Positions 16,698 through 25,644 of a stretch of DNA of 64,000 nucleotides are shown here, in pieces (position 1 is the first letter of the stretch; the number at the start of each line of letters is the position of its first letter). Origin of the DNA: an uncultured Bacillota bacterium (GTDB lineage Bacteria; Bacillota; Dehalobacteriia; UBA7702); NCBI GenBank assembly GCA_934702375.1, contig CAKUYE010000013.1:14107-78106 (forward strand). The letters run 5' to 3'. The notes beneath the pieces are model-generated. The model made no database searches. It was given only the letters and a program-made list of their open reading frames with translations, and had not been told where the DNA came from. Position numbers and translations under genes: made by a program.

Positions 16698-19226
16698 ATG
16701 AAGACAAAAAGATTGCAAAAACTTGCTATCGTATTTGCTGCGGTGATGTGTTTGCTCTGTTTTGGGGCCCAAGGTATTTTCGCCAATGAAGCCCCTTTTA
16801 CCTGGAGTGATTTTCGCGGTAATGCGGAAAACAATGGCGTTGTGAATTACAAAACGCCCCGCACGGCCGAAGAGGCGGTGCTTTCCTGGGCATTTCGCGC
16901 CGGTACCGGCTGGGATAATGCCGCCAGCTGCCCCATCATTGTAAATGATACCGTTATTTTTTCTGCAAACCGCACGTTGTATAAACTGGATCGTGTTTCC
17001 GGTAAGGTATTGGCAACGGGTACTTTAAAGTATAAATCCGATTATAATATCATTCCGCCGACCTATGCGGCACCGGATGAATATACCGGTGAGCATGGCA
17101 TGATTTTTGTGGGGCTCAGCTCCGGAATGATTCAGGCTTATGATGCCGAGACATTGGAAACGATTTGGATCTATCGGGATATTTCTTCCGATATTGAACC
17201 GGATTTGAAGGATGCTAAGGACAGTGCTATTGGCGGTCAGGTCAATTGCCCCCTTACCTATCGCGACGGATACCTTTATACCGGCTTTTGGAAGGGCGCC
17301 CAAAAGGATGCCTATTTTGTCGGTATTGCCGTTGCGGACGAGGCTAAAAATAAAAACAGTGAAGGATACCAGCGGTCTGCCTGGCGGTATATGAATAAGG
17401 GTGGATTTTATTGGGCCGGTTGTTACGCTACGGATAAATATGTTGTTGTCGGTGGAGATGATGGTGTTGGTGATGACGCAGCTCTTGTGGGTGATCCGGA
17501 AGGAAATGCGCCGCTGTTTTGCTTTGATGCAAAGACCGGGGATGTGATTTCCTCGATTCCGGATTTTAAAGGCGACATTCGTTCAACGGTTTGTTTCGAT
17601 GATGGTTATCTGTATTTTACCTCGAAAGGGAAAACCTTTTATCGTGTCGGAATTTCCGATGAAGGTATTTTGGATAAATCCAGTGTAAGAGCCCTTCTGT
17701 TGGATGGCAACAGCACTTCGACTCCTGTTGTGCATAATGGTCGGGCTTATGTTGGTGTTATGGGAACTCGCGGTCAGTTTGATTCTTATTCCGGCCACCA
17801 TGTTGCCGTGATTGATCTGGATGCCTGGAAAGTTGCCTATAAATGTGAGACCAAGGGGTACCCTCAGACCAGCGGCCTTTTAACCACGGCCTATGAGGAC
17901 ACCGATGGCTATGTATACGTATACTTCTTTGATAATGACAAGCCCGGTATGCTCCGTGTTTTGAAGGATAAACCGGGACAGACGGAGCCGATTACCAACG
18001 GTGAAACCGTAAATACCTTGCCGGTGCTTTTCTCGCCTACCGATGAACATCAGCAATATGCGATTTGCAGTCCTATCTGCGACGAATATGGCACCATTTA
18101 CTTTAAAAACGATTCCGGGTATGTTATGGCATTAACCTCCAATGTAGAGGATTTGAAGTTTACCGCTCCGCCTACGAAGCAGACGTATCTCGAAGGAGAT
18201 GCCTTTGACCCCACCGGCGCTGTTGCAATGTTGACCTACTGCAATGGTCTGACCAGAGATGTATCACAGTATCTTTCCTGTGGCTCCGACACTTTGAATA
18301 CCGATGATATCGTTGTGAATGTAACCTTCCCTTATGTGATGTATCAGGATAATCTTTTGACTCCGGATGAAATTACGGCCATTGATAACGATAAAACCCT
18401 TTCGGATTCGAATAAAGTCATCAAAAAAGATGAAAACCATGTGGGCGTAAAGGTTTCGGTGCCTTACTATGAATTGAGCGTAAAGGTTGAGCCTTCCGCT
18501 GCCGTTACCGATAAAATGATCAGTGAAGCGAAAGGCACCCTCACTCGAGAACGAGTCAAGGCCCTCCGTGCTCGTTATAATTCTCTTAATGCCGAAGAAA
18601 AAGGAAAGATGAAAAATCTGGCGATTCTGGTGGAAGCCGAACAGAAGCTGGCGAACTTCTACAGCGATGTGAAATCCGAATACTGGTATTGCAGTGCTGC
18701 TGAGTTCGTAACGTTGAACGGACTGATGAACGGTGTGGGCGGTAATAAATTTGATGGTAACGGTATAACGACCCGTGCACAGTTGGTAACGATTCTTTAT
18801 CGTTATGCCGGCAGCCCCGATGTTTCCGGTTCAACTCCTTTTACCGATGTAAAATCCGGCGAATGGTATGCCGATGCTATCAGCTGGGCTTATGCCAATA
18901 AAGTTGTAAATGGTGTTGACAATACCCACTTTGGCCCCAATGACACTCTTACTCGTGAGCAGCTGATCACGATTCTTTACCGCTACTGCAAAAGCCAGGG
19001 TATGGATGTAACGGGTTCTCAATCCTTAACGGGTTTCTCTGATTTCAATCGTGTAAGCGAGTACGCAGAAGCGCCTATGAAATGGGGCGTTTATGCAAAA
19101 CTGATCAGCGGTATGCCTGAGGGCGGAAATATGTATCTTCAGCCTCAAGGGAATGCAAACAGAGCGCAGATTGCTACGATCATGATGCGCTTTATCGATC
19201 CTACCGCTGAAAAAGAAGGCAAATAA
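16698..19226 (+). CDS. Secreted beta-propeller protein with three SLH domains (paralogue 1)
   Basis: The 842-residue protein has a signal peptide (about 30 residues, LLCFGAQGIFA) and then a PQQ/WD40-like beta-propeller (about 35-485). Blade-like repeats include the VSGKVLATGTL, AYDAETLETIWIYRD and DLDAWKVAYKCETKG types. An Ig-like segment follows (about 490-600, TYLEGDAFDPTGAVAMLTYCNG). Three SLH motifs close it at about 655, 715 and 780, each with WY or similar and a TRAQ/TREQ/NRAQ helix, for anchoring to secondary cell-wall polymer. The ATG at 16698 follows AAAGGAGGA; upstream in-frame codons lie in the leader. No enzyme signature is seen. A role in surface ligand binding is inferred from its position beside the B12-regulated surface operon. 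Confidence 0.85.
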   Translation: MKTKRLQKLAIVFAAVMCLLCFGAQGIFANEAPFTWSDFRGNAENNGVVNYKTPRTAEEAVLSWAFRAGTGWDNAASCPIIVNDTVIFSANRTLYKLDRVSGKVLATGTLKYKSDYNIIPPTYAAPDEYTGEHGMIFVGLSSGMIQAYDAETLETIWIYRDISSDIEPDLKDAKDSAIGGQVNCPLTYRDGYLYTGFWKGAQKDAYFVGIAVADEAKNKNSEGYQRSAWRYMNKGGFYWAGCYATDKYVVVGGDDGVGDDAALVGDPEGNAPLFCFDAKTGDVISSIPDFKGDIRSTVCFDDGYLYFTSKGKTFYRVGISDEGILDKSSVRALLLDGNSTSTPVVHNGRAYVGVMGTRGQFDSYSGHHVAVIDLDAWKVAYKCETKGYPQTSGLLTTAYEDTDGYVYVYFFDNDKPGMLRVLKDKPGQTEPITNGETVNTLPVLFSPTDEHQQYAICSPICDEYGTIYFKNDSGYVMALTSNVEDLKFTAPPTKQTYLEGDAFDPTGAVAMLTYCNGLTRDVSQYLSCGSDTLNTDDIVVNVTFPYVMYQDNLLTPDEITAIDNDKTLSDSNKVIKKDENHVGVKVSVPYYELSVKVEPSAAVTDKMISEAKGTLTRERVKALRARYNSLNAEEKGKMKNLAILVEAEQKLANFYSDVKSEYWYCSAAEFVTLNGLMNGVGGNKFDGNGITTRAQLVTILYRYAGSPDVSGSTPFTDVKSGEWYADAISWAYANKVVNGVDNTHFGPNDTLTREQLITILYRYCKSQGMDVTGSQSLTGFSDFNRVSEYAEAPMKWGVYAKLISGMPEGGNMYLQPQGNANRAQIATIMMRFIDPTAEKEGK

Positions 19227-19244
19227 AATTATTTTTGTGTTACG

Positions 19245-19284
19245 GAGCCGCCGCTTTTGTTGAAAAAGCGACGGCTCATTTTTG
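19245..19284 (+). terminator. Terminator after the first SLH gene
   Basis: GAGCCG-CGCTTTT pairs with AAAAGCG-CGGCTC, followed by ATTTTTG. It separates the two paralogous genes, each of which has its own promoter. Confidence 0.88.
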
Positions 19285-19293
19285 CTGTAACGG

Positions 19294-19322
19294 TTGACTC
19301 TGATAAAGATCCGTGCTACAAT
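19294..19322 (+). promoter_or_regulatory. Promoter of the second SLH beta-propeller gene
   Basis: TTGACT (19294-19299) and TACAAT (19317-19322) are 17 bases apart, matching the promoter of the upstream paralogue. The leader again carries a hairpin (outer TGTGTGCG at 19383 with TGCGCA at 19424; inner CAGATC with GGTCTG) followed by TTTTATTTTTTTTTT, then AAAGGAGGA. Confidence 0.75.
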
Positions 19323-19465
19323 ACGTGTAACTAAATAATGCTTTTTCTTCGCTGTGCGCTTGTGCGAAGAAAAAAATCCAAATGTGTGCGATGGAAGGAC
19401 AGATCAAAAGGTCTGCCTCTGTTTGCGCATTTTATTTTTTTTTTGTCAATAAAGGAGGATGACAG

Positions 19466-21928
19466 ATGAAATCGAAAAAACTACAGCGATTTACCGTGGT
19501 ACTGGCAGCTGTCGTGTGCCTGCTCTGCATCAGTGCCCAAGGTGTTTTTGCTTACGATTGGAGCAGCTTCCGCGGTAATGAAGAAAACAATGGTGTTGTG
19601 AATTACAAGACGCCCCGTACTGCCGAAGAAGCGGTTCTTTCCTGGGCATTCAGCGCCGGTGCCGGTTGGGATAATGCCCCCAGCTGCCCGATCATTGTAA
19701 ACGATACTGTGGTATTTGCTGCAAACAAGATCTTATACAAATTAGACCGTGTTTCCGGTGAAGTACTTGCCACCGGTACTTTGCGGTATAAATCTGACTT
19801 TAACATTATCCCGCCGACCTATGCTGCACCGGATGAATATACCGGTGAACACGGCATGATCTTTGTGGGGCTTACTTCCGGTATGGTGCAGGCCTTTGAT
19901 GCGGAAACTCTGGAATCACTCTGGATTTACAGGGATCCTTTGAGCGGCCAGGTTAACTGCCCTTTGACCTACCGTGATGGCAACCTTTATACCGGTTTCT
20001 GGTATTCTGAAGAAAAGGAAGCCAACTTTGCCTGCATTCCTGTGGCAAACACTTCGGAAAATAAATCCGGAGACTTTCAGAAGAGTACCTGGGTACAACC
20101 GAATAAAGGCGGTTATTACTGGGCCGGCTGCTATGCTACCGATAATTATGTTGTTGTCGGCGGTGATGACGGTGAAAAATCCGAGGATCTTGCCGGTACC
20201 GATTCCAATGGCGATGCGCCCCTTCGCAGCTTTAATTCCAAGACCGGTGCTTTGATTGACTCCGTAAAGGGCATCACCGGAGATATCCGCTCTACAGTTT
20301 GCTATGATAACGGCTATATCTACTTTACTTCCCGTGCAAAGACTTTCTACCGCGTTGCCATTGCGGAAGATGGAACCTTCGGTAAGGTTGACGCCTTAAA
20401 AATGGACGGTAATTGTACCTCTACTCCCGTTGTGTACAATGGCAGAGCTTATATCGGTGTTATGGGAACCCGCGGTCAGTTTGACTCTTATTCCGGTCAC
20501 CATGTTGCCGTGATTGATCTGGATGCCTGGAAAATTGCCTATAAATGCGAAACCAAGGGATATCCCCAGACCAGCGGTCTTTTAACCACGGCCTATGAAG
20601 AAACCGATGGCTATGTATACGTATACTTCTTTGATAATGACAAACCCGGTATGCTCCGTGTTTTGAAAGATAAACCGGGACAGACCAAAGCAATCACCAA
20701 CGGTGAAACCGTAAATACCCTGCCGGTGCTTTTCTCGCCTACCGGAGACCAGCAGCAATATGCAATTTGCAGTCCTATCTGCGATGAATACGGCACCTTC
20801 TATTTTAAAAATGATTCCGGCTATATCATGGCTTTGACCCCCAATGTGACGGATTTGAAATTCTCCACGCCGCCTACGAAGCAAACTTATCTCGAAGGGG
20901 ATGCTTTTGATGCTACCGGTGCAACGGCAACCCTTACTTATTGCAATGGCTTGACCAGAGATGTTTCCAGCTACCTGGCCGGTACTACCGAATCTTTGAG
21001 TACCGATGATATCGTTGTGAATGTGACCTTCCCCTATGTGATGTATCAGGATAAGCTTTTGACTTCGGATGAAATCACTGCCATTGATAACGATAAAACC
21101 CTTACGGATTCGAATAAAGTCATCAAAAAGGATGAAAACCATGTTGGCGTAAGTGTTGAGCTTCCTTATTACGAAGCTTCTGTTACCGTAAATCCTTCTG
21201 CCGCGGCTACCGATAAAATGATCGGTGAAACAGAAGGTGTTCTTACCAGAGCTCGTGTTGAAGCCATTCGAGCCAAGTATGATTCTTTGAGTGCAGAGGA
21301 AAAAGATAAAGTAAAGAATCTGGCAATTCTGGTGGAAGCCGAACAGAAGCTGAAGAACTTCTACGGTGATGTGCAATCCAGGGATTGGTATTGCAGTGCT
21401 GCTGAGTTTGTAACGCTGAACGGATTGATGAATGGTGTGGACAATGGTAAATTTGATGGTAACGGCATAACGACCCGCGCACAGCTGGTTACGATTCTTT
21501 ATCGTTATGCCGGCAGCCCCGATGTTTCCGGCTCAACTCCTTTTACCGATGTAAAAGCCGGTCAGTGGTATACCAATGCTGTCAACTGGGCTTATGAAAA
21601 GGACGTGGTAAAAGGGGTCTCTACAACACAGTTTGGTACCAACGAACCGGTTACCCGTGAGCAGTTGGTCACGATTCTTTACCGTTACTGCAAAAGCCAG
21701 GGTATGGATGTATCGGGTTCTCAATCCTTAACTGGTTTCTCTGATTTCAATCGCGTAAACACGTACGCAGAAGTGCCTATGAAATGGGGCGTTTATGCAA
21801 AGCTGATCAGTGGTATGCCTGAGGGCGGAAATATGTATCTTCAGCCCCAAGGGAGCGCGACCAGAGCGCAGATTGCCACGATCATGATGCGCTTTATTGA
21901 TCCTACCGCTGAAAAAGAAGGCAAATAA
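19466..21928 (+). CDS. Secreted beta-propeller protein with three SLH domains (paralogue 2)
   Basis: The 820-residue protein is a close paralogue of the gene just upstream, with the same order of signal peptide, beta-propeller, Ig-like segment and three SLH motifs (about 631, 692 and 757). It is shorter mainly because a segment after WIYRD is missing (YRDPLSGQVNCP here against a longer acidic insert). Stretches near the propeller end (GVMGTRGQFDSYSGHHVAVI) and the SLH region are almost identical, while other stretches differ more, which suggests duplication with local gene conversion. The ATG follows AAAGGAGGATGAC. Function is unknown beyond cell-surface display. Confidence 0.85.
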   Translation: MKSKKLQRFTVVLAAVVCLLCISAQGVFAYDWSSFRGNEENNGVVNYKTPRTAEEAVLSWAFSAGAGWDNAPSCPIIVNDTVVFAANKILYKLDRVSGEVLATGTLRYKSDFNIIPPTYAAPDEYTGEHGMIFVGLTSGMVQAFDAETLESLWIYRDPLSGQVNCPLTYRDGNLYTGFWYSEEKEANFACIPVANTSENKSGDFQKSTWVQPNKGGYYWAGCYATDNYVVVGGDDGEKSEDLAGTDSNGDAPLRSFNSKTGALIDSVKGITGDIRSTVCYDNGYIYFTSRAKTFYRVAIAEDGTFGKVDALKMDGNCTSTPVVYNGRAYIGVMGTRGQFDSYSGHHVAVIDLDAWKIAYKCETKGYPQTSGLLTTAYEETDGYVYVYFFDNDKPGMLRVLKDKPGQTKAITNGETVNTLPVLFSPTGDQQQYAICSPICDEYGTFYFKNDSGYIMALTPNVTDLKFSTPPTKQTYLEGDAFDATGATATLTYCNGLTRDVSSYLAGTTESLSTDDIVVNVTFPYVMYQDKLLTSDEITAIDNDKTLTDSNKVIKKDENHVGVSVELPYYEASVTVNPSAAATDKMIGETEGVLTRARVEAIRAKYDSLSAEEKDKVKNLAILVEAEQKLKNFYGDVQSRDWYCSAAEFVTLNGLMNGVDNGKFDGNGITTRAQLVTILYRYAGSPDVSGSTPFTDVKAGQWYTNAVNWAYEKDVVKGVSTTQFGTNEPVTREQLVTILYRYCKSQGMDVSGSQSLTGFSDFNRVNTYAEVPMKWGVYAKLISGMPEGGNMYLQPQGSATRAQIATIMMRFIDPTAEKEGK

Positions 21929-21948
21929 AATTTAGTGTAGTGTTTTAT

Positions 21949-21983
21949 ACCGCAGAGAGCATTTTCGCCCTCTGCGGTATTTT
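21949..21983 (+). terminator. Terminator after the second SLH gene
   Basis: ACCGCAGAG pairs with CTCTGCGGT across a 12-base loop and is followed by ATTTT. It isolates the SLH gene from the riboswitch operon downstream. Confidence 0.82.
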
Positions 21984-22028
21984 AACAGGGAAAACACAAA
22001 ATTTTCAAAATCTTTTGGTGGAAAACTA

Positions 22029-22057
22029 TTGCCTTTTTTTTGAAATGATGCTATATT
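22029..22057 (+). promoter_or_regulatory. Promoter of the DUF4430 surface operon
   Basis: TTGCCT (22029-22034) and TATATT (22052-22057) are 17 bases apart and place the transcript start about 15 bases ahead of the third cobalamin riboswitch. Confidence 0.65.
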
Positions 22058-22080
22058 ATAAGAATAATCAAAGGAATTTT

Positions 22081-22216
22081 CCAAAGCTATGGAATAGAGG
22101 TGTGAATCCTCTGCGGTATGGCCACCGTGATGACGAGCTGCTTTTCTTCAATGCCATTGATTTGAGTTGAGAAGGCGAAAAGCAGTATGGACTCTAAGTC
22201 GGGATACTTGCTTTGG
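22081..22216 (+). ncRNA. Cobalamin riboswitch controlling the DUF4430/MoxR/transglutaminase operon
   Basis: The element is closed by CCAAAGC (22081-22087) and GCTTTGG (22210-22216). It contains GGAATAGAGGTGTGAATCC, then CGGTATGGCCACCGTGATGA, a variable GCTGCTTTTC/GAAAAGCAG arm, and finally AAGTCGGGATACTTGC. These are the cobalamin riboswitch blocks in the correct order and spacing, with a degenerate GCCAC loop. A terminator lies about 50 bases on. It implies that the surface genes downstream respond to B12. Confidence 0.88.
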
Positions 22217-22264
22217 CGGATTTGTGAGAGATGCAGCTGCCATATACAGTTGACATTCATGTTT

Positions 22265-22300
22265 CCGCAGAAGCAAAAAACGCTTTTGCGGCTTTTTGTT
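22265..22300 (+). terminator. Riboswitch terminator ahead of the DUF4430 operon
   Basis: CCGCAGAAGC pairs with GCTTTTGCGG and is followed by CTTTTTGTTT. Together with the riboswitch just upstream it forms a transcriptional off switch. Confidence 0.87.
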
Positions 22301-22528
22301 TCGATGTGAAACCATGAAATATGTGTGTGGCGGGAAGCGAAAGCTTTTGTGGTTCTTTGCAATGGCGCACACATTGTGTTCTGCCCGGCTTCGCACGGTG
22401 GGCAGACATCCGAAACCATAAAGGTGACTATTGGGTGGGTTCGTGCTTTTCGTACAAGGCCTGCTGCTTTTTGCTGTAAAGAATTAAATTTACCCCATGC
22501 TGTAGGATCGGGAGCTGAGGTGTTAAAA
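22301..22528 (+). other. Long structured leader between riboswitch terminator and first gene
   Basis: This 228-base stretch holds no convincing gene. It contains ATGTGTG pairing with CACACAT and TCTGCCC pairing with GGGCAGA, and ends in the ribosome site GAGGTG ahead of the ATG at 22529. A reading frame runs through it from 22325, but its residues look unlike a protein start and the signal anchor begins only after 22529. Confidence 0.5.
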
Positions 22529-24664
22529 ATGAAAAAACCGGATTTTAAGAATATGTGGAAGGCAACGAAAAAGAAGTCTCTTCACCTGCGGAAGTCTTCG
22601 CTGTGGATGGGGGCGTTTCTCGTTGTCTTTCTTATTGTTTTAAGCTGCGGTGTACTCTTTGCCGGAGAATCGGAGCCGGAAAACCCCATTGGCGATAAAA
22701 GTGACAGTTTTGATACTGCATCGGTTATTATGAATTGCGAAAGCGATGAGGATGATAATGTGTATGTTCCGGTGCCGGTGGCAACAGAGCCGGATCAATC
22801 CACGGAATCGGAACAATCCAGTTCCGGTGTAAACGGTCAGGAAGAACAGCAGCAGGATCCCAAAGAAGAGGACTCTCAGCAGGAAGAACAGCAAACTCCG
22901 CCGGAGCAGGCTCCTCAGGAAGAAAAGATCACCAAGCCTGCGGCCTCGGCCCGCTCCGATAAAAACAACAATGCGGCTCCCAACGGAGGCGGCGGTACCA
23001 GCGGCGGCACAGACCCCAGCGGTGAAAAAGCCGATAAGGTCTATTTTACTACCGATATTAAAGACGGTGAGGAAGTCACGGAAAAAGCCTATGCTTTTAA
23101 AGTTACCCATAAATATCCAGAATTAAAGACGACTAAATTTGTTGTTAAAGTGAACGATATGGAAGTTCCTCAAGATAGTCTAACATCCTGTAAAGTGGAG
23201 CTTACAGAAGGTAAAAATACCATTCGGATTTCTGCAACCTACTTGGATTCTACCGGCAAGGTTGTCGCTACTCCGTATAAAGATTACACGGTTATTCTTA
23301 ATACGAAGGACCTTGTAATCAATATTAATGGTCTTGAAGATGGGGCGGAGGTGGCTCAGTCTGGACTCTCATTTGAAGCTTCTGCATCGTATAAAAATAC
23401 CAAGGCATCTCTTTCTGTTCAGTTAAATGGCAAAACAATCAAGTCTAAGGGAAATGGAAAATATGATGTTTGGCTCAATTCGGGAAAGAATACTTTTACC
23501 TTTGAGGCTTCCGGTGGCGGTTTAAAGAAAAAGGAAGAGCGTACTATCATCTATACTCCCTCTGGTGTGCCTACTGTAGAATTTTTATTCCCTGAGAAAA
23601 TAGAGGACACCATTGAATTTGAGGTTCGTGTAACCGGTGTTCCCGCTTCAAAAGTGGAAGGTATTACTCTCACCAGTACTACCGCAAAGATTAATCTTAT
23701 TGATAAAGATAAATCTACCGCTACATATCGTTACAAAGCTACTTTGAAAAATGGAGTAAATAAATTTTCCGCCCGCGTCAAATATGACGGGAATCTGCTG
23801 GTTCCCGTTATTAAAGAGGTTGAGTTAAAACGACCGTCGGCCGGTCCTGGGAATGATCGTCCGAGCGGAGATCGTTCTCCGGTAATTACGGAAATTAATA
23901 TTACCAATGGCATGGAAACAAACAGCAGTACCTTAAATATGCTTGTCCATGCGGTGGACTATAAAAAGGCGAACTTGAATGCAAATAACATGACGGTGCT
24001 TCTCAATGGCTTGCAGGTTATGAATCCTTGGTTGAACAATGGCGCTATGACCTATGCGATGAGGTTTGCTTCCGGTGAAAACCTTGTGGAGATTTATCTG
24101 CGAGATAGCGAGGGGTATGAGGCGTATTACAAATATCAGGTTACGTACACCCCGGTTACCGGCCCTGTTGGCAATGCTCTTGTTAGTGTGGAGGGCACTA
24201 CTGTTGGTTTGGGATATATTATTCCGCCGACCTCGGTTCCCATTTACGATGATGAGCCTGCTTCCTATGTTGTCGATCGTCTGCTGAAGGAAAACGGTAT
24301 TACCTATGATTATGGCGGGAGCTTTGACAATGGGTTCTATCTGCAGCGTATCTATAAGCAAGGCTTGATGGCAAACTTCTCTATTCCGGAAAGGCTTCGC
24401 CAATATATTGATGATTACGGTGTTTTCCTGGAAGAAAATAAATATGAACTGGATAGCTTGGGAGAAAAGGACTTTATCCCCTCGGGTTCCGGCTGGATGG
24501 TTGCTGTGGATGGACATTACACCGGCTACGGCTTCTCGGATATGCGGTTGACAGATGGTTCTGTTGTCAAGGTACGCTTTACTCTGTATATGGGTAAAGA
24601 TATCGGTGATGACAGTGCAGCCTCGGAAGGCCAAACCTTCCCTGAAATTTTTGTGGAACCCTGA
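22529..24664 (+). CDS. Membrane-anchored surface protein with C-terminal DUF4430 (transcobalamin C-terminal-like) domain
   Basis: The 711-residue protein has a basic N-terminus and a signal anchor (about residues 29-50, WMGAFLVVFLIVLSCG). A Glu/Gln/Pro-rich spacer (about 75-165) follows, then several Ig-like or glucodextranase-type beta domains (about 170-545, each with motifs like VVKVNDMEV or SVQLNGKTI and LNSGKNTF). The C-terminal domain (about 560-695) has ASYVVDRLLKENGITYDY, the SGSGWMVAVDG core and LTDGSVVKVRFTLYMGKD. That matches DUF4430, the fold of the intrinsic factor/transcobalamin beta-domain. The cobalamin riboswitch upstream supports a corrinoid-related role at the cell surface; direct B12 binding is inferred. 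Confidence 0.82.
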   Translation: MKKPDFKNMWKATKKKSLHLRKSSLWMGAFLVVFLIVLSCGVLFAGESEPENPIGDKSDSFDTASVIMNCESDEDDNVYVPVPVATEPDQSTESEQSSSGVNGQEEQQQDPKEEDSQQEEQQTPPEQAPQEEKITKPAASARSDKNNNAAPNGGGGTSGGTDPSGEKADKVYFTTDIKDGEEVTEKAYAFKVTHKYPELKTTKFVVKVNDMEVPQDSLTSCKVELTEGKNTIRISATYLDSTGKVVATPYKDYTVILNTKDLVININGLEDGAEVAQSGLSFEASASYKNTKASLSVQLNGKTIKSKGNGKYDVWLNSGKNTFTFEASGGGLKKKEERTIIYTPSGVPTVEFLFPEKIEDTIEFEVRVTGVPASKVEGITLTSTTAKINLIDKDKSTATYRYKATLKNGVNKFSARVKYDGNLLVPVIKEVELKRPSAGPGNDRPSGDRSPVITEINITNGMETNSSTLNMLVHAVDYKKANLNANNMTVLLNGLQVMNPWLNNGAMTYAMRFASGENLVEIYLRDSEGYEAYYKYQVTYTPVTGPVGNALVSVEGTTVGLGYIIPPTSVPIYDDEPASYVVDRLLKENGITYDYGGSFDNGFYLQRIYKQGLMANFSIPERLRQYIDDYGVFLEENKYELDSLGEKDFIPSGSGWMVAVDGHYTGYGFSDMRLTDGSVVKVRFTLYMGKDIGDDSAASEGQTFPEIFVEP

Positions 24665-24690
24665 TAGGCTGCGAGAAAGGAACGAATGAG

Positions 24691-25644
24691 ATGAATCAGC
24701 AGGTAAATGATATATTAAATGAAATAAAAAAGGTTATTGTCGGGAAGGACGAAGTCATTTCCAAGGTTTTTATGGCCATGCTCTCCGGCGGTCACATCCT
24801 TTTGGATGACGTCCCCGGGGTAGGGAAAACCACCTTGGCATTGTCTTTCAGCAAGGCTTTGGGGCTGGATTACAAGCGTGTTCAGTTGACTTCCGACAGC
24901 ATGCCTTCGGATATCGTTGGTTTTTCCGTTTATGATAAGGAAACCGGCCGAATCGAATATAAACCCGGCGCGGTTATGACCAACCTTTTCCTTGCCGACG
25001 AAATTAACCGTACCTCCAGCCGCACGCAGTCTGCATTGTTGGAGGTTATGGAAGAAGGCCATGTGACTGTGGACGGTGTGACCAGAGAGGTTCCCCAGCC
25101 CTTTGTTGTTATCGCAACCCAGAACCCGGTGGGGTCTGCCGGGACGCAGATGCTGCCCGATTCCCAGTTAGACCGTTTTATGATCCGTACTCAGATGGGA
25201 TATCCGGATTTCCAAAGTCAGGTCAATATTTTGAAAGACCGCCATACCTCAAATCCTCTTAACAATGTGCAGCGGCTTACCGATGGCGAAGGGCTTCTTG
25301 CCTTGCGCCGTCAGGTTACCGATATTTACATCGCCGATGCGATCTATGAATATGTGACCTCTCTTGCAGAGGCTACTCGTACCCATGAGCTGGTATTGCA
25401 GGGGCTTAGTCCCCGTGGGGCTCTGGCGCTTTGCCGCATGAGCAAGGCTTATGCTTTTGTGAATGGTCGGGACTATGTGATACCCGAGGATATCGCTGCG
25501 GTGTTCCCGGATGTTGTCGGTCACCGTTTGATGCTTCAGCCCAAAGCGCGCCTTACCGGTACTACTGCTGCAGACGTTACCGCAGACCTGATTCAGTCGG
25601 TGCCGATGCCGGTTACCGGAAAGGATGCAGTCCATGAAGGCTAA
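24691..25644 (+). CDS. MoxR-family AAA+ ATPase
   Basis: The 317-residue protein is a MoxR AAA+ ATPase with Walker A LLDDVPGVGKTTLALSF, Walker B NLFLADEINRTSSRTQSALLEVMEEG, sensor 1 VVIATQNPVGSAGTQMLPDSQLDRF and the C-terminal lid QGLSPRGALALCR. MoxR proteins act as chaperones that mature or insert partner complexes, usually with the DUF58 and transglutaminase-like proteins encoded next door. Here it is the second gene of the cobalamin-riboswitch operon and overlaps the DUF58 gene, so it may help assemble the surface proteins of this locus. Confidence 0.93.
   Translation: MNQQVNDILNEIKKVIVGKDEVISKVFMAMLSGGHILLDDVPGVGKTTLALSFSKALGLDYKRVQLTSDSMPSDIVGFSVYDKETGRIEYKPGAVMTNLFLADEINRTSSRTQSALLEVMEEGHVTVDGVTREVPQPFVVIATQNPVGSAGTQMLPDSQLDRFMIRTQMGYPDFQSQVNILKDRHTSNPLNNVQRLTDGEGLLALRRQVTDIYIADAIYEYVTSLAEATRTHELVLQGLSPRGALALCRMSKAYAFVNGRDYVIPEDIAAVFPDVVGHRLMLQPKARLTGTTAADVTADLIQSVPMPVTGKDAVHEG

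Noticed and set aside
16698..21928. The SLH gene duplication as the product of an insertion element
   Set aside because: No transposase, terminal inverted repeats or target duplication are seen. Each copy has its own promoter and terminator.
22325..22528. An N-terminal extension of the first DUF4430 protein starting at 22325
   Set aside because: The extra 68 residues look like translated RNA leader, with no signal peptide, while the ATG at 22529 has a ribosome site and is followed by a basic segment and signal anchor.
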